This document shows, piece by piece, positions 31,701 to 44,134 of a stretch of 64,000 bases of DNA. Within the stretch, counting starts at the first letter, position 1. Each line of letters starts with the position of its first letter. Made by a program: the position numbers and the translations under genes. This stretch comes from Chelydra serpentina (Eukaryota > Chordata > Testudines > Chelydridae). The stretch lies in the NCBI GenBank assembly GCA_037349315.1, contig JBAIAC010000004.1, positions 34,785,001 through 34,849,000 of the forward strand, written 5' to 3'. The notes beneath the pieces were generated by a model. It saw nothing but the letters and a program-made list of their open reading frames with translations. It searched no databases and was not told the DNA's origin.

Positions 31701-33475
31701 GAAAATCTAATACAGAAAATAGTCAGAGCAGTGAAAGGGACATTGGCACCTTAACACAGATATATGACACTTTCCATTTAATTCAGAAGCATGAGACCTG
31801 AATGTTGCACTCCCGCTCACATTTGTAAAAGCCAATTTCCATTCTGTTGTGTTCTCACACATGACATTCTGAAACAGTTCAGTGAAAGAAAGAGTATCAT
31901 CAATATTCTATCTATTACAGATGACAAGCCTACGTTTGTGGGTTACTGTAATCCAGCCAGGTCCTCCAGAGAGTATCTAAATCCACATGATGTTGCTGAG
32001 TGCTAGATTTTGCACTGAGTCTCTGGTTGAGCTGAACGATGAGTAAAACTTCTTCTAAAGGCAGCTTGCTATTGGCTACACATCTGAGGGAGCTCAATAA
32101 TAGTTTATTCTTTTCAAAGACAATTCTGACTGTATACCTCACACACACACACTTGCCGCTGGATATTTCAGGTGGCAGAATAGAAGTAATTTAAGCATTT
32201 TGATAAACACATGCATTTCTGTCCAAAATCTTCCTGCTTTTGGAAATCTACCCCAATGCCACAAGCAGACCTGATTTTGACACTTCTTGAAAGTTGTAAA
32301 ATATCAATGGATCAAAAGTTAATTATAGAATTTCCTCTCTACATTTCAAGACCCTTGATTTTCTGTAGTTCTTAGCGATCAACAAGCCTTTGAGGCAGAA
32401 ATTCCAGTTATGTTAGTGTAAGATGTGATTCTGGATTGATGGCAGTGTTTGGCCCACAGTGTAGATGTTAGTTAGATTATGTACTTGGATCCTATGAAGA
32501 GAGATGTTTTGGGGAAAAAATATAGTAGATACTAATACATTCAGATCCTTTCTTAAGACCTACTTCTACCATAATGCCCATAAGAAATGATCCTAGCATT
32601 AATGTGTGTGTGTACACCATATCTTTGAGTAAGGGCTTAATGCAGATCACCAAAATCAATCCTTTCCACTGTCTTTCCATTGATTTTAATGGAACTGGAA
32701 TTGAATACTAAACATGTAGGCCCAAACTCTCTTCTGCGTAATTCCACAGATGACAATCCTATTGCTGTAACCCCTGCCCACCGAGGGGTGTTTTTTATTT
32801 TACAATGTGACTATCTCCAGTTTCAGAATTAGCTTAATATATTGTTCCTTCATTTGTACCTGTTTCATATAGATATATAGATAGGCTTTATTTGCATGCA
32901 ACGGGCATTCTCCACGTGTGAAGCTTGCTTCCCTGGCAAGACGCTGTTCTCGTCCACAGGCAGTTAAAAAAAAACTAGTGAAAACAACAACAAAGGCATT
33001 TTCCCCTCTTGTTTTACTGCTCTGCCCCCCAATTTAGGAGTCAGAAAAAAACAGATTTATCTAATCTATGCTGAATACAATAGGTGGTTCTGCTTTTGCT
33101 GAGTTCTGTGCAGAAACAAGCCAAGGCAAGAAATCGTAGAAGGCTGCTATGTCCAGATTTTCTAAAAGTACCACTAAAATGCACTATTTGTCCCCAAATA
33201 CTAATAACAAGTTACTCCACATGTGTATAGATATTTTTTCTCTGCCTTAGCAGTAAAATGGTACAAGAAAAAGTTGTTTTGAATTTGTAATTAATTATTT
33301 TTGAAATTTAAATTTTTTATAAGAAGACATTTAGCCAACTGCTAAAAACACATTTAGGCAAATTTCAAAGGAATAGATATTTGCAGCTTCTATTCACTTC
33401 ACTGGAGACTGCAGATTCTCTTCATTTTAGAAATTCAATCTCTAATCATATACTTTTATTAGGCTCCCAAATCAG
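28721..33475. other. Long intergenic stretch, almost featureless
   Basis: Mostly AT-rich DNA. A run of 15 C lies at 29623-29637. A short piece at 29673-29716 (AAAGCAACGAGGAGTCCTTA) belongs to a common interspersed repeat, possibly Penelope-like. A short (AC) run lies near 32139-32152. No exon or RNA gene is recognisable. Confidence 0.4.
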
Positions 33476-33479
33476 GTAT

Positions 33480-33542
33480 GTAAGCACTTAAATATGGGTG
33501 TAAGAATCTATTCTTAAGCACCCTAATTTGAAAATTTGTCCC
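33480..33542 (+). repeat. Short ancient palindromic repeat
   Basis: TAAGCACTTAAATATGGGTG then TTCTTAAGCACCCTAATTTG and AAAATTTGTCCCA, an old small repeat type that recurs in reptile DNA. Low information content. Confidence 0.35.
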
Positions 33543-33604
33543 ACAGGAAAAAATATGTACATAAAACTGTTATAAAATATATATCTCCACTAATGTGTAG
33601 GCTA

Positions 33605-34080
33605 CATGAAATTTGTGGAATTATAGATTCTAGAAATGTAAAAGATCTATTGAGGAATATAGTCCATCTCCCTGCTAATATGGGTTGTTCCCTAATATAC
33701 ATTTGCTAAGGTTTTTGTCTACTCTGGTTTTAAATATGCGAAATAATGGTCACATCAATTCCTTTAAGTGATTACGACACTGGTTAATAGAACTGACTCT
33801 CAAGATGTTTTTCCTGACAGTCACCCTACATTTTCCCCTTCTTCATTTCATGCTATTACTCCTACTTATAGACTCTTTTATCATGCTAAATAATTCTCTG
33901 CCTCCTTAGAGATATAGCCTCCAAATCTTTGTAGGCTGTTAGCATGTCTTGACATAGACCTAATTTAGCCGAGTTTTACATGTTTAACTATTTCATCTTT
34001 TTTTTAAGTCTCAACTAAACACTAAGAACAAAATACGATAATCTAGATGCAATCAAACTGGAGTTGCTTTTGATGGTTAT
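33605..34080 (-). repeat. Old CR1/L3-like 3' region, reverse orientation
   Basis: ATTATAGATTCTAGAAATGT at the left edge corresponds to an inverted CR1 tail, followed by diverged sequence typical of inverted L3/CR1 3' ends (CACATCAATTCCTTTAAGTG, AGATGTTTTTCCTGACAGTC). It is very old. Confidence 0.45.
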
Positions 34081-34504
34081 CTGTTCCTTGCTGCATGATG
34101 TGATGGATCTACAGGGTGTTTGCAGCACAGAAGTGCATGGGCCTTTTTTCCTGCTATGTTATATTGCAAAAGCATGTCTAATCTGCTGTCCGCTATCATC
34201 CTTCTTTGCATAACTGATTTCCCAGGTTCTCCCAATATATTTTGTTTTGAATTATTTTCCCCATGATGGACTACTTTGTCTTTGTCCAAAATGAATCTCA
34301 TTTGGTTGTTTTCAACCTATGAGCTCCTCAACATGATTGAGGTGGTTTTTTTCAAATGGTCGATTTCTTAAGTAACTTTTTATTATTTCTCTGTCTTCAG
34401 TAGTTGTTGCTACTCCTAACAGAATATCCTCTGTAAATTTGAGAACCATTTGTTTATTCTCTCTTCCAGATTGATGAAGTTACCTATCACATCCTTGTAA
34501 TACT

Positions 34505-36010
34505 AGGGTAGATTGATTTAAATCACCAATTTTAATCATTATTTAAATCATCAAGCAGTAAACCTTAATTTAAATCACAGATCTTAATCTTGTTTTGCAT
34601 TTGTACTTTAGTTATTTTCCTAAACAAAAGTTCATTCTTATGGTTGGTAACCATTAACATGTGTTGATTTGTAACTAATCTAAAGAGTAAGGAAGGTCTG
34701 AATGAGCTCCCCCCTGACAGCTAATGATGAGCTGTGGGGTAGGGGGAAGGGGGTTGGCGAAAGGTTTCAGGACCAGACTGTATTTACATGAACACACCCA
34801 CCCTGCCTAGATATCCAGAGCTGTGTTACCAAAGTGATCAATTTTGCCTGGTGTTAGGTTACGAATCACTATTATTGAATGCAGGGGTACTGAGATGTTG
34901 TTATCCTTATTGTATGAGAAAAGGGCAGCAGAACGGTAACTGTCCTGATTGAGGGGGTCACCCTCAACTGAACTGAACTCCCTAAGCAGGGGGTTCAGAT
35001 GTCAGAGCCCAGTGGAGTGAGAGACAGAGGATGAGGACAGGTGTTTCTGTCTGGTGATGTGGGATCTACCTAAGAGTTATAGGCACCATCTGAACTCTGG
35101 GTCTCTGCTAACCAAGGACAGCAGCTGTAAGGGGGGTGCAGTGGAGGGAGAGGGGAGTGGTATGTTAAAGGGAAAGTTGTTTGTTGGACTTTCATATTGT
35201 TAGGTGAGAAACAGAGGCAAAGGACACTGCCTAATGTACTCTGGAGCGGGAGTTTTGCTCATGACTAGATATATTTGAATCATGGTTGTGGTGTTTTCCC
35301 AAATAAATGCCAGGTTTCTTTCCTCTTTTTTATTAAAAGTTTTCTCTGCTATATACGGAATCAGTACTTGTGAGTGGGGAAGTCTGCCTTTTAGAGGCTC
35401 CCAGGGGCAGTGTTTAATTTATCCAGATTACTGGGAGGGGACTCAAGCTGGTTCTGTGTTATATTGTTAAGAGGGACCCCTTGGATAGTGAACCCAGCCC
35501 TTGTTGCTGCTGACTCCACCTGGCAGAAGGGTTATGCTTTTAAATGCAAGATATGTTTTGATAAACTTGTTTTATGTATATAGTACATTGGGGCAGTTTT
35601 ATTTAACTAAAAACAATTGTTAAAATGTTTTTGTGCATTTTTAATTGAACTCCAATTTCCAGCCAATGCAGCTTGACAGAGATTACAAGCAAAAAACCAA
35701 AAATCATCTAGTAAATTAGAAATGCATCATTCACCATTTTCTAACATAATAAAAATGTAAAGTTGAAAATCTGAATTAAGATATGTTGAGCTATATAATT
35801 GTTTAAACAAACACGTATGAATCCAGTGTGTCCTCCTGGTTAGCAAAAAGAAGTACTCCATTTCATAAATTACACTTACAAAAGTAACTGATCTATTAAA
35901 CAAAGGAAGTATTAATTAAAGTTTGTGAATTGATGGATTGTTTTTGTTCCCCATGGGCCAGATTTTCAAAGGTGTTTAGGCACCTAAAGATACATTGATT
36001 TTTATCCGTC
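34505..36010. repeat. Ancient AT-rich repeat split by a solo LTR
   Basis: The left part (34505-34640) has TTTAAATCA units (GATTGATTTAAATCACC, CATTATTTAAATCATC, CTTAATTTAAATCACAG). The right part (35537-36010) continues after the LTR and ends with CCAGATTTTCAAAGGTGTTT and AGGCACCTAAAG. This arrangement matches a turtle repeat as I remember it; continuity across the LTR is inferred. Confidence 0.5.
34641..35536 (+). mobile_element. Solo LTR (896 bp)
   Basis: Starts TGGTTGGTAACC and ends CTGGCAGAAGGGTTATG, the latter a decayed form of GGGTTACA. AATAAATGCC near 35303 is a plausible polyadenylation signal. Flanks CTTA (34637-34640) and CTTT (35537-35540) may be a 4-bp duplication with one mismatch. 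A 3'-end fragment of the same family lies at 49958-50012. Confidence 0.7.
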
Positions 36011-36021
36011 CTGTTTCATAT

Positions 36022-36190
36022 ACAATATGGCTAATAGATTCTTAGATTTTAATGCCAGAAGGGATCACTGTGATCATCTAGTCTGACCTCCTACATAACA
36101 CAGGCCCAGAACTTCACCCAGTAATTCCTGAATCAAGCCCACAGTTTGGATGCTTTATGACCCCATTATTCTGTTTCAGCTAGGCTCCTT
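36022..36190 (-). repeat. CR1-type 3' end, reverse orientation
   Basis: TAGATTCTTAGATTTTAATG, then CAGAAGGGATCACTGTGATC, ATCTAGTCTGACCTCCTACA and ACTTCACCCAGTAATTCCTG: the inverse of a CR1 3' UTR. A related copy is at 63508-63720. Confidence 0.65.
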
Positions 36191-36400
36191 AGCCAGACTA
36201 CATCTTCTGTGATGCACCATGGTCTTCCCTCTTGCTGAGCTGCTGGGGAGTCCCTGGGCATGGTGAATCATGGGCAACGTAGTCCAGGTGGAGAACTCAG
36301 CTCATAGAAGAGAAATGGGCACATGAAGCATCCGAACTACAGTTCCTATGAGGTTGTGAAGCAACATTTCAGAATCAATTTTTTTCTGTTCTTAGACAAA
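36190..36400. repeat. Old repeat with inverted ACTACA/TGTAGT-like segments
   Basis: CAGACTACATCTTCTGTGAT, ATCATGGGCAACGTAGTCCA and GAACTACAGTTCCTATGAGG form direct and inverted short segments of a known old repeat type. Boundaries are not defined. Confidence 0.4.
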
Positions 36401-36849
36401 TTTCAGGGTTTTTTTCACAACAAAGTCAACAGTTTTCTGCAGAAATATTTTCCAATTAACTTTACTATTGATGTAGAACAGAAGAGCAAATAGAAATTTG
36501 AACATATTGTACACTAATCAGTTTATCCAACTGGTATGTAGCAACCATAATGCAATTAAATTTAATCTCCTTCTAGGGGGAGAAATACCAAATATGCCCA
36601 CCACAGTAACATTTATCTTCAAAAAGTGGAAAAACACAAAAATGAGAAAGTTAGTTAAATGAAAATTGAAAGGAACAGTCACCGCAATGAAATGCCTGCA
36701 CGCTGCATGGAAGCTTTTAAAAAACACATGCATATCCCCTTTTTTTTAAAAAAAAAGGACCAAAAATGCCATCATGCTAAACAACAGAGTAAAAGAAGTG
36801 GTTAGAGATAAAAATACATCATTTAAAAACTGGAAGTGAAATCCTACTG

Positions 36850-37190
36850 AGGGAAATAGAAAGTGTCAAGTCGCAAGTCAGCTGTTAAAGTATAATGAGA
36901 CAGGCCAAAAAAGAATTTGAAAAGCAACTAGCAAAATTCACAAAAACTAACAGCAATTTTTTGTACCTCAGAAGCAGGAAGCCTGCCAAACAATCAATGG
37001 GGCCACTGGATGACTAAGGTGCTAAAGGAGCACTCAAGGATGACAAGGCATTGCAGAGAAGCTAAATAAATTCTTTGCATTGGTCTTCAATGCAGAGGAT
37101 GAGAGGCAGATTCCCACACAACAGCCATTCTTTTTAGGTGATAAATCTGAGGAACTGTCCCAGATTGAGGTGTCAATAACTTTCATCTAG
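36850..37190 (+). repeat. Old CR1 ORF2 fragment, a third subfamily
   Basis: AGACAGGCCAAAAAAGAATT, AGAAGCAGGAAGCCTGCCAA, GGGGCCACTGGATGACTAAG, TCTTTGCATTGGTCTTCAAT and TGAGGAACTGTCCCAGATTG match the pre-RT region of another CR1 subfamily. It starts and ends abruptly and is broken by stops. Confidence 0.65.
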
Positions 37191-37199
37191 TTTGATTGT

Positions 37200-40100
37200 T
37201 TTGATGCTTATTGTACTGTTATGCTTGATGGGTATCAAGATATTAATTGAAATTGAATAAACCTTCAGAAACATCTCCCTAAATCTGAAAATTAAATTAT
37301 AGCAGATATTATATTCAGTATTACTAAAGGGGATAAAGATGCTGAGCCAGAACAGTTGTCTTGAATGTAATAATGTCCTTTCATTTAAGACTAATCCTTC
37401 TCAAATGATTGTTTTGGGTTGTCTCTCTAGATAGATATATACAAACTTTCCTCAGGCTAATCAAGTTAGATCAACAGCTTGTTACATTTTTTTTGGAGAG
37501 TGGGGGTAATTTACATATAGCATATTCCATCAAGGCCTTTCTGAGAGTGTTTTCCTTTTACTGGTTACTATGTATTAATGTCGGTTTTCCTTTAGGAATC
37601 ACTGGACCTTAAGTCAAGAACACTAGACAAATATTCACTGCATTACCAAATCCCATAAATATTGTTTAAGTAGGTGAATAGCTTTTGCTGAAACTTTCCA
37701 GAAATATTCACATCTGGTTACTGACTAAACTTGTAACATTTTAATCTAATAAAAAAAATTTCAGAAAGTTATAGCAATTAAAAAAAGAGGATAATAAAAT
37801 GTGCTTTTCAACCTTAATTGCTGTAGTAGCTACTGCACCTACTACCGTAAAATAAGAAATCCTTACTAATACAGTCTGAGCTATAGTTCAGGTAATATTT
37901 TCAGTGTTCCTGGTCCCTTTTAATAATTGTTGATTACATTTTAAATAACAGTATTGTGATACTCTCCCGAGACAAAACTATATGTTGATACACTGACACT
38001 TATGTTGCATACTCCATGACAACTACTGCTGAATATACCTTAGTATTATTAACCTGTGAAAATACACAAACATAGCCTGCCACTAGGATGAACTTCATAG
38101 AATCGTTCAAATCATTGTTTGTTGCAGGTCATTAAGAAACTAGTAAACAGACTATTTAACAAAGATGCAAATGTAAATTTTCTATGACAGTAGTCACTGG
38201 TATCCTGCTGACAAATGATAATGTCATTGCAATGGTGTCCTTAGAGCACAGTAATTACTGTTGTATTCATGAGAGTGTGTGGCTTGAAGTTTACCTGATT
38301 TGAATATGAACAGCACTCAGTAAAGTTCACACATGTTCTGTGCACTAGGTGCATGTGCTGCATGAATATGTTAATAGAAAGTCTCTAAAGAAATAATTCA
38401 TTCAGCTTTTACTGACCTGGGGGCACTATAATGTGCTCTCCCTGCAACACAAGATTCTTCCTAGAATGCTACACAGTCCTACATTATTAAAGTGTTTCTT
38501 TAGTTCCTTACCTTACAAGATAATGCAATAAGAGGGAAATGTTTCATGGAGTAGAAAGTGCAGTACTTGCAAAGAATTGTAATAACCTTTAATGATACCT
38601 TTATAAGAGCTCTGCCTACCTGCACAAAACAGGCTTCTGTTGTTTAAAACAGGGAACACTAGTAAATCTACAATATTGATGAGGTCTTGACTCCTGAGGA
38701 AGCATATTTTGAATTAAAGTATAATTGGATTTTGATCATACTTGCAAGCTTTCCCCCAGCACTTTTCAATTATCTTGAAGGAACACATCTGGCCTTTAGC
38801 AGTCTTTAGACATGTTTGACTATAGTATATGCTGGGAATTTAAAAATAGTGCTTTAAGTCACAGAGGGACAGATTCTTTTATCCTTACATTGGGTAGTAT
38901 CTTTTGCCACAAGCTGTTACACTGATATCAGTGAGTCAACTCATGGATTAAGGTGCTAGACAGTGTGGGTGGAGATGGTAGAATCTGGCCCAAGCCATTT
39001 TCAAATAATTATTTGCCCAAGCCGATTTCTTTACGGTTGGATTACACAAATTGAAGCAGATTTAAAAATGATGTCCCGAGCATACACTTTCCATGAACAT
39101 CCCTGAGCTCCACAGAATATGAATTGTTTACTAAACACAGAATTGAAAATCAATTGCTTCAGACATTGTAATATTTAATATATTTTAAGGCTAGAAGGAA
39201 TCATTATGGCCTGATCTTCTCCATGCTTTCATCCAGTGATAAAATATGACATATTCATCTTTATCAGTGGATGGGATATAATTATTCCAATTATACAGCT
39301 TCTCAGAATGATTAGAACCAGAGAAATAATATTAATTAAAGTATTTTTAAGAATATATATTTTGTATAAATGTCTTGCAAAGTTATAACATCTAGGGGCA
39401 CCAGTGGGCTAATTAATCTGCTGGGAAAGCTGTTTCTGGCCCTGTACGGTTTTACCATATGGGAATACCTGATTCACAGAGCAATGATCTAATCAGGAAC
39501 CTGGGTTATTCAAATATGTGGTAGTTAATGGCAGTTGACCAGGGATGAGGTACATGGAGAAGCTTAAAACTAGTAGAAAGTATAATCTAAGTGTAAAAAA
39601 AAAGAAGACAGGGATTTCCCTGAATTTAAAATGCATAAATTAAGCAGAAATTATATACAATTAATTTTAATTAGGTAGAATAACAGAACATAAAGTTTCC
39701 ATGTGTTATTTTAAGAAAAGCACTATATTGGGAGTTAGTATAATTAACTGAGAAATATTTTAACATAAATAATATGCCAATTGATGACAAGAGGAAGTAG
39801 TGATGGAATGGTGGCTGCATATTTTTATTTCCTCACATGCAGGTAAGGACTAATTGGGAATAGGAGAGGACAAACTAGACAAGAGGACTTGGCTACATAA
39901 AAGTATACTAGATGTTATTAGCAATAAGCAGCCCTAAAACTAAATTTCTATGAGCTATTTAGCTATTTAGACATTGATGTGCTCTTACATGCTGGAATAT
40001 GATTTTGTAAAAACAGCATTTTGTGGTTTCATGGTCATTGTGACATGGTCATTGTTTCATGCATTTGTGACATCTAGCACTGGTTATTGCAACGCACTGT

Positions 40101-40207
40101 ACTTGGGAATGAATGAATCCACAAATATTAAAGAAACTGCAGCTGGTGCATTAGTACAACAACCCACAAATATGGGTCAAAGGTATTACATCACTCCAGT
40201 TACTGCT
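37200..40207. other. Intergenic DNA, no gene seen
   Basis: AT-rich DNA without a recognisable gene. A weak inverted CR1-tail-like piece may lie at 39173-39240 (GGCTAGAAGGAATCATTATG). Confidence 0.4.
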
Positions 40208-40211
40208 CTAG

Positions 40212-41371
40212 TGTAACCCCTTTGAGGTTTAGAGAGCATGGCCCCTTTAAATCTTTCTTCTAAGGCGGTAATCCCCTGACGTGCCGGGCCGGTTTGTTGA
40301 CCTGCCGCATCCGCAGGTTCGGCTGGTCGCGGCTCCCATTGGCCGCAGTTCGCTGCTCCAGGCCAATGGGGGCTGCGGGACGCGGCGGACAGCACATCCC
40401 TCAGCCCGCGCTGCATCCCACAGCCCCCATTGGCCTGGAGCGGTGAACCGCGGCCAGTGGGAGCCACGACCGGCCGAACCTGTGGACGCGACAGGTCAAC
40501 AAACTGGCCCGGCGTGCCAGGGGCTTTCCCTGAAGAAGCAGTAGACCACAGTTGAGAACCACTGTTCTAAGGAGGACGGGGGGCGGGGCAGTGAGAAAAA
40601 GGAGGGAAACACCAGGGTGAGGCTCTGGAGCTCCAGAGAGAGATGGGCTGCAGCCCGCAGGCCCTCGCAAAGTGAAGCAGAGAGAACCTGCCAGAAACCG
40701 GGGAAGGAGGGGGCAGCCGATCGGGGACACCCCAGGACAGGAGCCAGGAGAAGCATCGTGCCAGGCAGGAATCACCCGAGAAGGACAGGCTGGAGCTGGA
40801 CCCAGTATCACTGCTGCCCAGAGCGGCATGGAGCTGTGAGTACTGGGGCTTGTGACTCTGCATTGGGAGTAAGGAGGGAGGCTGTTAGCTAGTTAAGTGG
40901 GGAGGTGGTTGCTCTGTGTGGCTTTGCAGAGAGCGGCAGAAAAGGACACTGGAGGGGTTTGCTGGGAAGTTCACTGGCGCCGAAGATGACCAGAAGCACC
41001 TAGAACTCACCACTGGACTGGAACTTTGCTCAGGACTCCTGAACTCTGTGTGCAGACACATTGCTCAGTGTCTGCCCTTTCAGACTGTGTTACCACTGGG
41101 ACTGTGGGGCCTTGGTTTGGATGCAACCCTGTTTTACTGCTCCCCCTATATTTCCCCTTCTTGTTTTTCTCCTCTCATCCCTCTGTAAATAAATATTTCC
41201 CTTTCTTATACCCATTTTCCAGTGTGTGTCTGTGTTCACTCTGGGGGGTTTGGAACAGGTGCCTCTGGGGTGGAAGGGATTTTTCCTTCAGCATTCCTGT
41301 GTGCGCTTTCTCTTGGCCAGAGCTGCCTGCAGAGCAGACTCCATCTTGGCCATGAGGATACTAAAGTTACA
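40212..41371 (+). mobile_element. Solo LTR interrupted by a hAT MITE
   Basis: Starts TGTAACCCCTTTG and ends TAAAGTTACA, with TGTAAC/GTTACA ends. It is flanked by a perfect 4-bp duplication, CTAG (40208-40211 and 41372-41375). TAAATAAATATTT near 41186-41198 is a plausible polyadenylation signal, and the GC-rich middle to T-rich 3' part has typical LTR texture. Without the nested MITE and its duplicated 8 bp the LTR would be 853 bp. Open frames inside it are chance. Confidence 0.85.
40266..40564. mobile_element. Foldback hAT MITE with perfect 8-bp TSD
   Basis: 299 bp flanked by TTCTAAGG on both sides (40258-40265 and 40565-40572). The right end, GTTGAGAACCACTG, is a typical hAT terminus; the left end is decayed. 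Long inverted arms, roughly 40280-40385 and 40420-40530, carry GGTTCGGCTGGTCGCGGCTC and its near complement. Overlapping open frames on both strands result from the palindrome. Confidence 0.85.
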
Positions 41372-41415
41372 CTAGTAACTGCTCTGCTGAAGATCAGATC
41401 AAGTTTGACATCATG

Positions 41416-41530
41416 GGGCCTGATTCTGCTCTCACAAGAGTTTATTATCAGTATAATTCCATTGATTTAAATGGAAATTGTCTCAATTTTTATGCCAGTG
41501 TAAATTAGAGGAGGATCGAGCCCTGATTTT
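41416..41530. repeat. Small ancient palindromic repeat
   Basis: GGGCCTGATTCTGCTCTCAC, ATTCCATTGATTTAAATGGA and AGTGTAAATTAGAGGAGGATC form two imperfect inverted halves of an old short MITE-like repeat. Related pieces lie near 58279, 60606 and 61500. Confidence 0.5.
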
Positions 41531-41974
41531 CAGCTTCCTCAATGGGCAGGTCAAAAGAGCCTTAACAACTGCCTCTCCCTCCATGATGAAGCCCTTCCAA
41601 GTCACCTGCATCCCTTAGGGTTAATGAAGAAGTCAATAGACAGTTCATGGTTAGGGAATGGGAGCCAAGGATGATCAAAAATTTGACATTCAGGGCAGAA
41701 GGCATATCATACATATTTGCCTCAGCGATAACAATACTAATAAGAAATATCATTAAAATAATTACCCATTCTGTTCTTGTATATGGTGAAAGACAAATAA
41801 GTTAAGAATCAGACTAGAAGTAAAGCAAAGTTCCTGAAAATTCATCCAGCTGTTGGAAGGAGGGAGAAAGAGACCTCAGGTATATTGGTAACCTTCCCAG
41901 TATGGCTGATATCATTTTGCCAAGGTGCTTAGAGACCACGGAGAAGGGCACAGTATTAGAGGCCTAGACACATT

Positions 41975-42070
41975 GTTTGTATTTATTATTTATTTGATTG
42001 CCCACAAGTGTTGAAGCACTTCACAGAAGATAGATACTTGCCCCAAAGATCTTACTGTTTAAAGAATCTA
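41975..42070 (+). repeat. Ancient interspersed repeat, fourth copy
   Basis: Diverged relative of 15310-15425: TATTTATTATTTATTTGATT, AAGCACTTCACAGAAGATAG, GCCCCAAAGATCTTACTG. Assignment is tentative. Confidence 0.4.
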
Positions 42071-43497
42071 TTTGATGGATGTTTGAAGTATAACATACAT
42101 CACAAGGGGAAAAGGTAAGCAAGGACAGATGTTATGGATAAAGCAATCCACATATCTTCTTACTGTTTAGCAACTACACTGTGAAGGCTGCACTGAAATT
42201 TGTACATGAAGCCTGACTAACTTCTATCTTTTTCACACTTCAGTAACTGAATTTAGTCTCCAGATCTGGCACAATATTACTTCACTCGGCACGCCAAGAG
42301 GGCAGTGATATGGGGGAAGCCTTTCATGCTCAAATGCCTCAGCACGGAGACAGGCTCTTCTGGTGCTGCTAACTTGGTTTCTCCAATACACACGACACAT
42401 AGTATTGGGGGAGCCCAGTGCCTACTCTCGGCATCAAAGCTTTCCATGGCATTGCTGCCTCTGTGCCAGGAAGCTGAAGCAGCAGTTATGTGGGGGCTCT
42501 TGAGGTGTGGATTCCTTAGAACTGAGGCAATGTGCCCACATACACCCCCAAGATATCTGTATATCCTTAGTATCCCCACCGTTTCCTAGACCCTTTGCAC
42601 AGCTTCAGTCTCCCCATGTTTTCAATCAAAGCCCTTGTCTCCATCACAACCACTGAGCCATCTTTCTCAATAATCCCTGACAATGCCTTTCCTTCTCCCA
42701 CTTCTCCACCGGTTTTTTTTACCACCAGCAAAAGATCCCTCGATAATCCCCACATCCCCTGAGAACAGGGGTTAGTGGACATGTGGAGGGGACAAGGGTG
42801 TGAGCAGGGATGATGGTGGAGGAGGGTTATGGTTAGTGCCAGGAGTAGAGAGAAGCCCACTGTCTGTCAAGGTCCTGGCATTTCACGAGATGTCCTGGAG
42901 CTGCTCCCCAGGACCAGAGTGTCTCTAGGCTCAGAGTGCATTAAGGGTTCCTTGTGATGCTGCTAGATGAGCTACCCATTTGCATCAGGCTGCCTACACA
43001 GCCCAGATCTCATCCTATCCCTACACCAAAAACTTTCTTTACCCTCCTCCCATCCCAAATCCCCACCCCTTTGTTTCCCACACATCTCCACTCACCTTCC
43101 TGCTTGGTTCCCTGGGTGCACTATATTTCAGCATATTGTGGGGGCAGGGAGGCAACCAACCATGTTGAAGGGGACAGCCTTATTTAAACCACAAATATAA
43201 CACACCATTGTGCACACATAAGGAGAATTTCAATTCTGTGATTCCTGTAGGACTCAATACCAAATTAGGAATTGCTAACAGCATAGATCACCCATTTGTC
43301 TAGGGCTCACAGAGAAAATAATTTGCAGCCACCCTCTAACACCAAACCACACTCATACATCTCAACTCAAAACCATGTACAGTGTAACTAGTGACAGCCA
43401 AACTAGGACTATATCAACCAGCAGAACACATAAACATTGAACCAATAAGCTTTCTTGGAGTCAGTTCAGACTATCTGGTTGTTCAGACTGGTGGTTC
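42071..43497. other. Intergenic DNA, no gene seen
   Basis: Somewhat GC-richer around 42280-43150, with several open frames on both strands that overlap one another, lack domains and have no supporting splice pattern. I do not call a gene here. Confidence 0.35.
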
Positions 43498-43829
43498 AGA
43501 GAAAGGATGAAGACATTGGGGTTGTGTATGGCAGAAGGAGAAGTAGAAGAGATTGAGAAGGGGGAAATGGTAATAATGGGGGACTTTAACTACCCGCACA
43601 TTTGTTGGAAAAGTAATATGGCAAAATACAAAATTTTAAGTAAGTTCTTGGAATGTACTGGGGACAACTTTGTGTTTCACAAAGTGGAGTAAGTAACCAA
43701 GACAACAGCCATTTTGGACTTGATTCTGACTAACGGAGGAAATGCTAGTGAATATGAAGATGGAAGGCAATTTGGGTGAAAGGGATGGTGAAATTACAAA
43801 TGTCATGACTCTAAGGAAAGGAAGGAGTG
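43498..43829 (+). pseudogene. Old CR1 ORF2 endonuclease fragment, left part of a split copy
   Basis: Reads VIMGDFNYPHICWKSNMAKY, SKFLECTGDNFVFHKVE, then ILDLILTNGG, part of the APE endonuclease of an older CR1 subfamily (GDFN metal site visible). It stops at 43829 in AAGGAAGGAGTG. The expected next bases of the family, AGAGCAGCAGAATAAAGAC, appear in two pieces beyond the younger CR1 (48705-48712) and beyond an LTR (49449 onward). So the copy was split twice. Confidence 0.75.
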
Positions 43830-43869
43830 CTTGTAGGGGCAGTGTGCTGGGAGAGCAGCTGAGCCCTAA

Positions 43870-43910
43870 TTAGGGGGCGGGGCTTCGCTGAGCAGGGGTC
43901 CTATAAAGGC
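43870..43910 (+). promoter_or_regulatory. GC box and TATA-like box in the CR1 5' UTR
   Basis: GGGGGCGGGGC at 43873-43883 and CTATAAAGGC with TATAAA at 43902-43907, 19 bp apart, look like a pol II core promoter. They lie about 45 and 73 bp inside the element, so a start site 30 bp past the TATA box would lose the promoter from the transcript. Either transcription starts at the element's own 5' end from an internal promoter, or the boxes are not used. Confidence 0.5.
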
Positions 43911-44134
43911 AGCAGCCAGTCAGGCAGCGGCACAGACAGCTGCAGCGGCACAGGAGCCAGCAAAGAGAGCTGTAAACAGGGGAGTTTGAGTGGGAGTTTG
44001 CAAGGGGAGTCTGTATTTTGGGATTCGTTTGGGGTTTGTTCTGCTGTAGGTGGTGGTGTTGTGCTTTGTTTTGTGTTTTCCGGGCTAACAGGATTTAGGT
44101 GAGAAGGCTGGCAGATATAGAGGCAGCAGTGGTC

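Noticed and set aside
40186..40892. Several GC-rich frames of 86-142 residues
   Set aside because: They lie in an LTR and its nested foldback MITE; both strands are open because of base composition and inverted arms.
42277..43187. Possible coding gene from several overlapping frames of 60-100 residues
   Set aside because: Frames overlap on both strands, lack domains and splice context; moderate GC content alone explains them.
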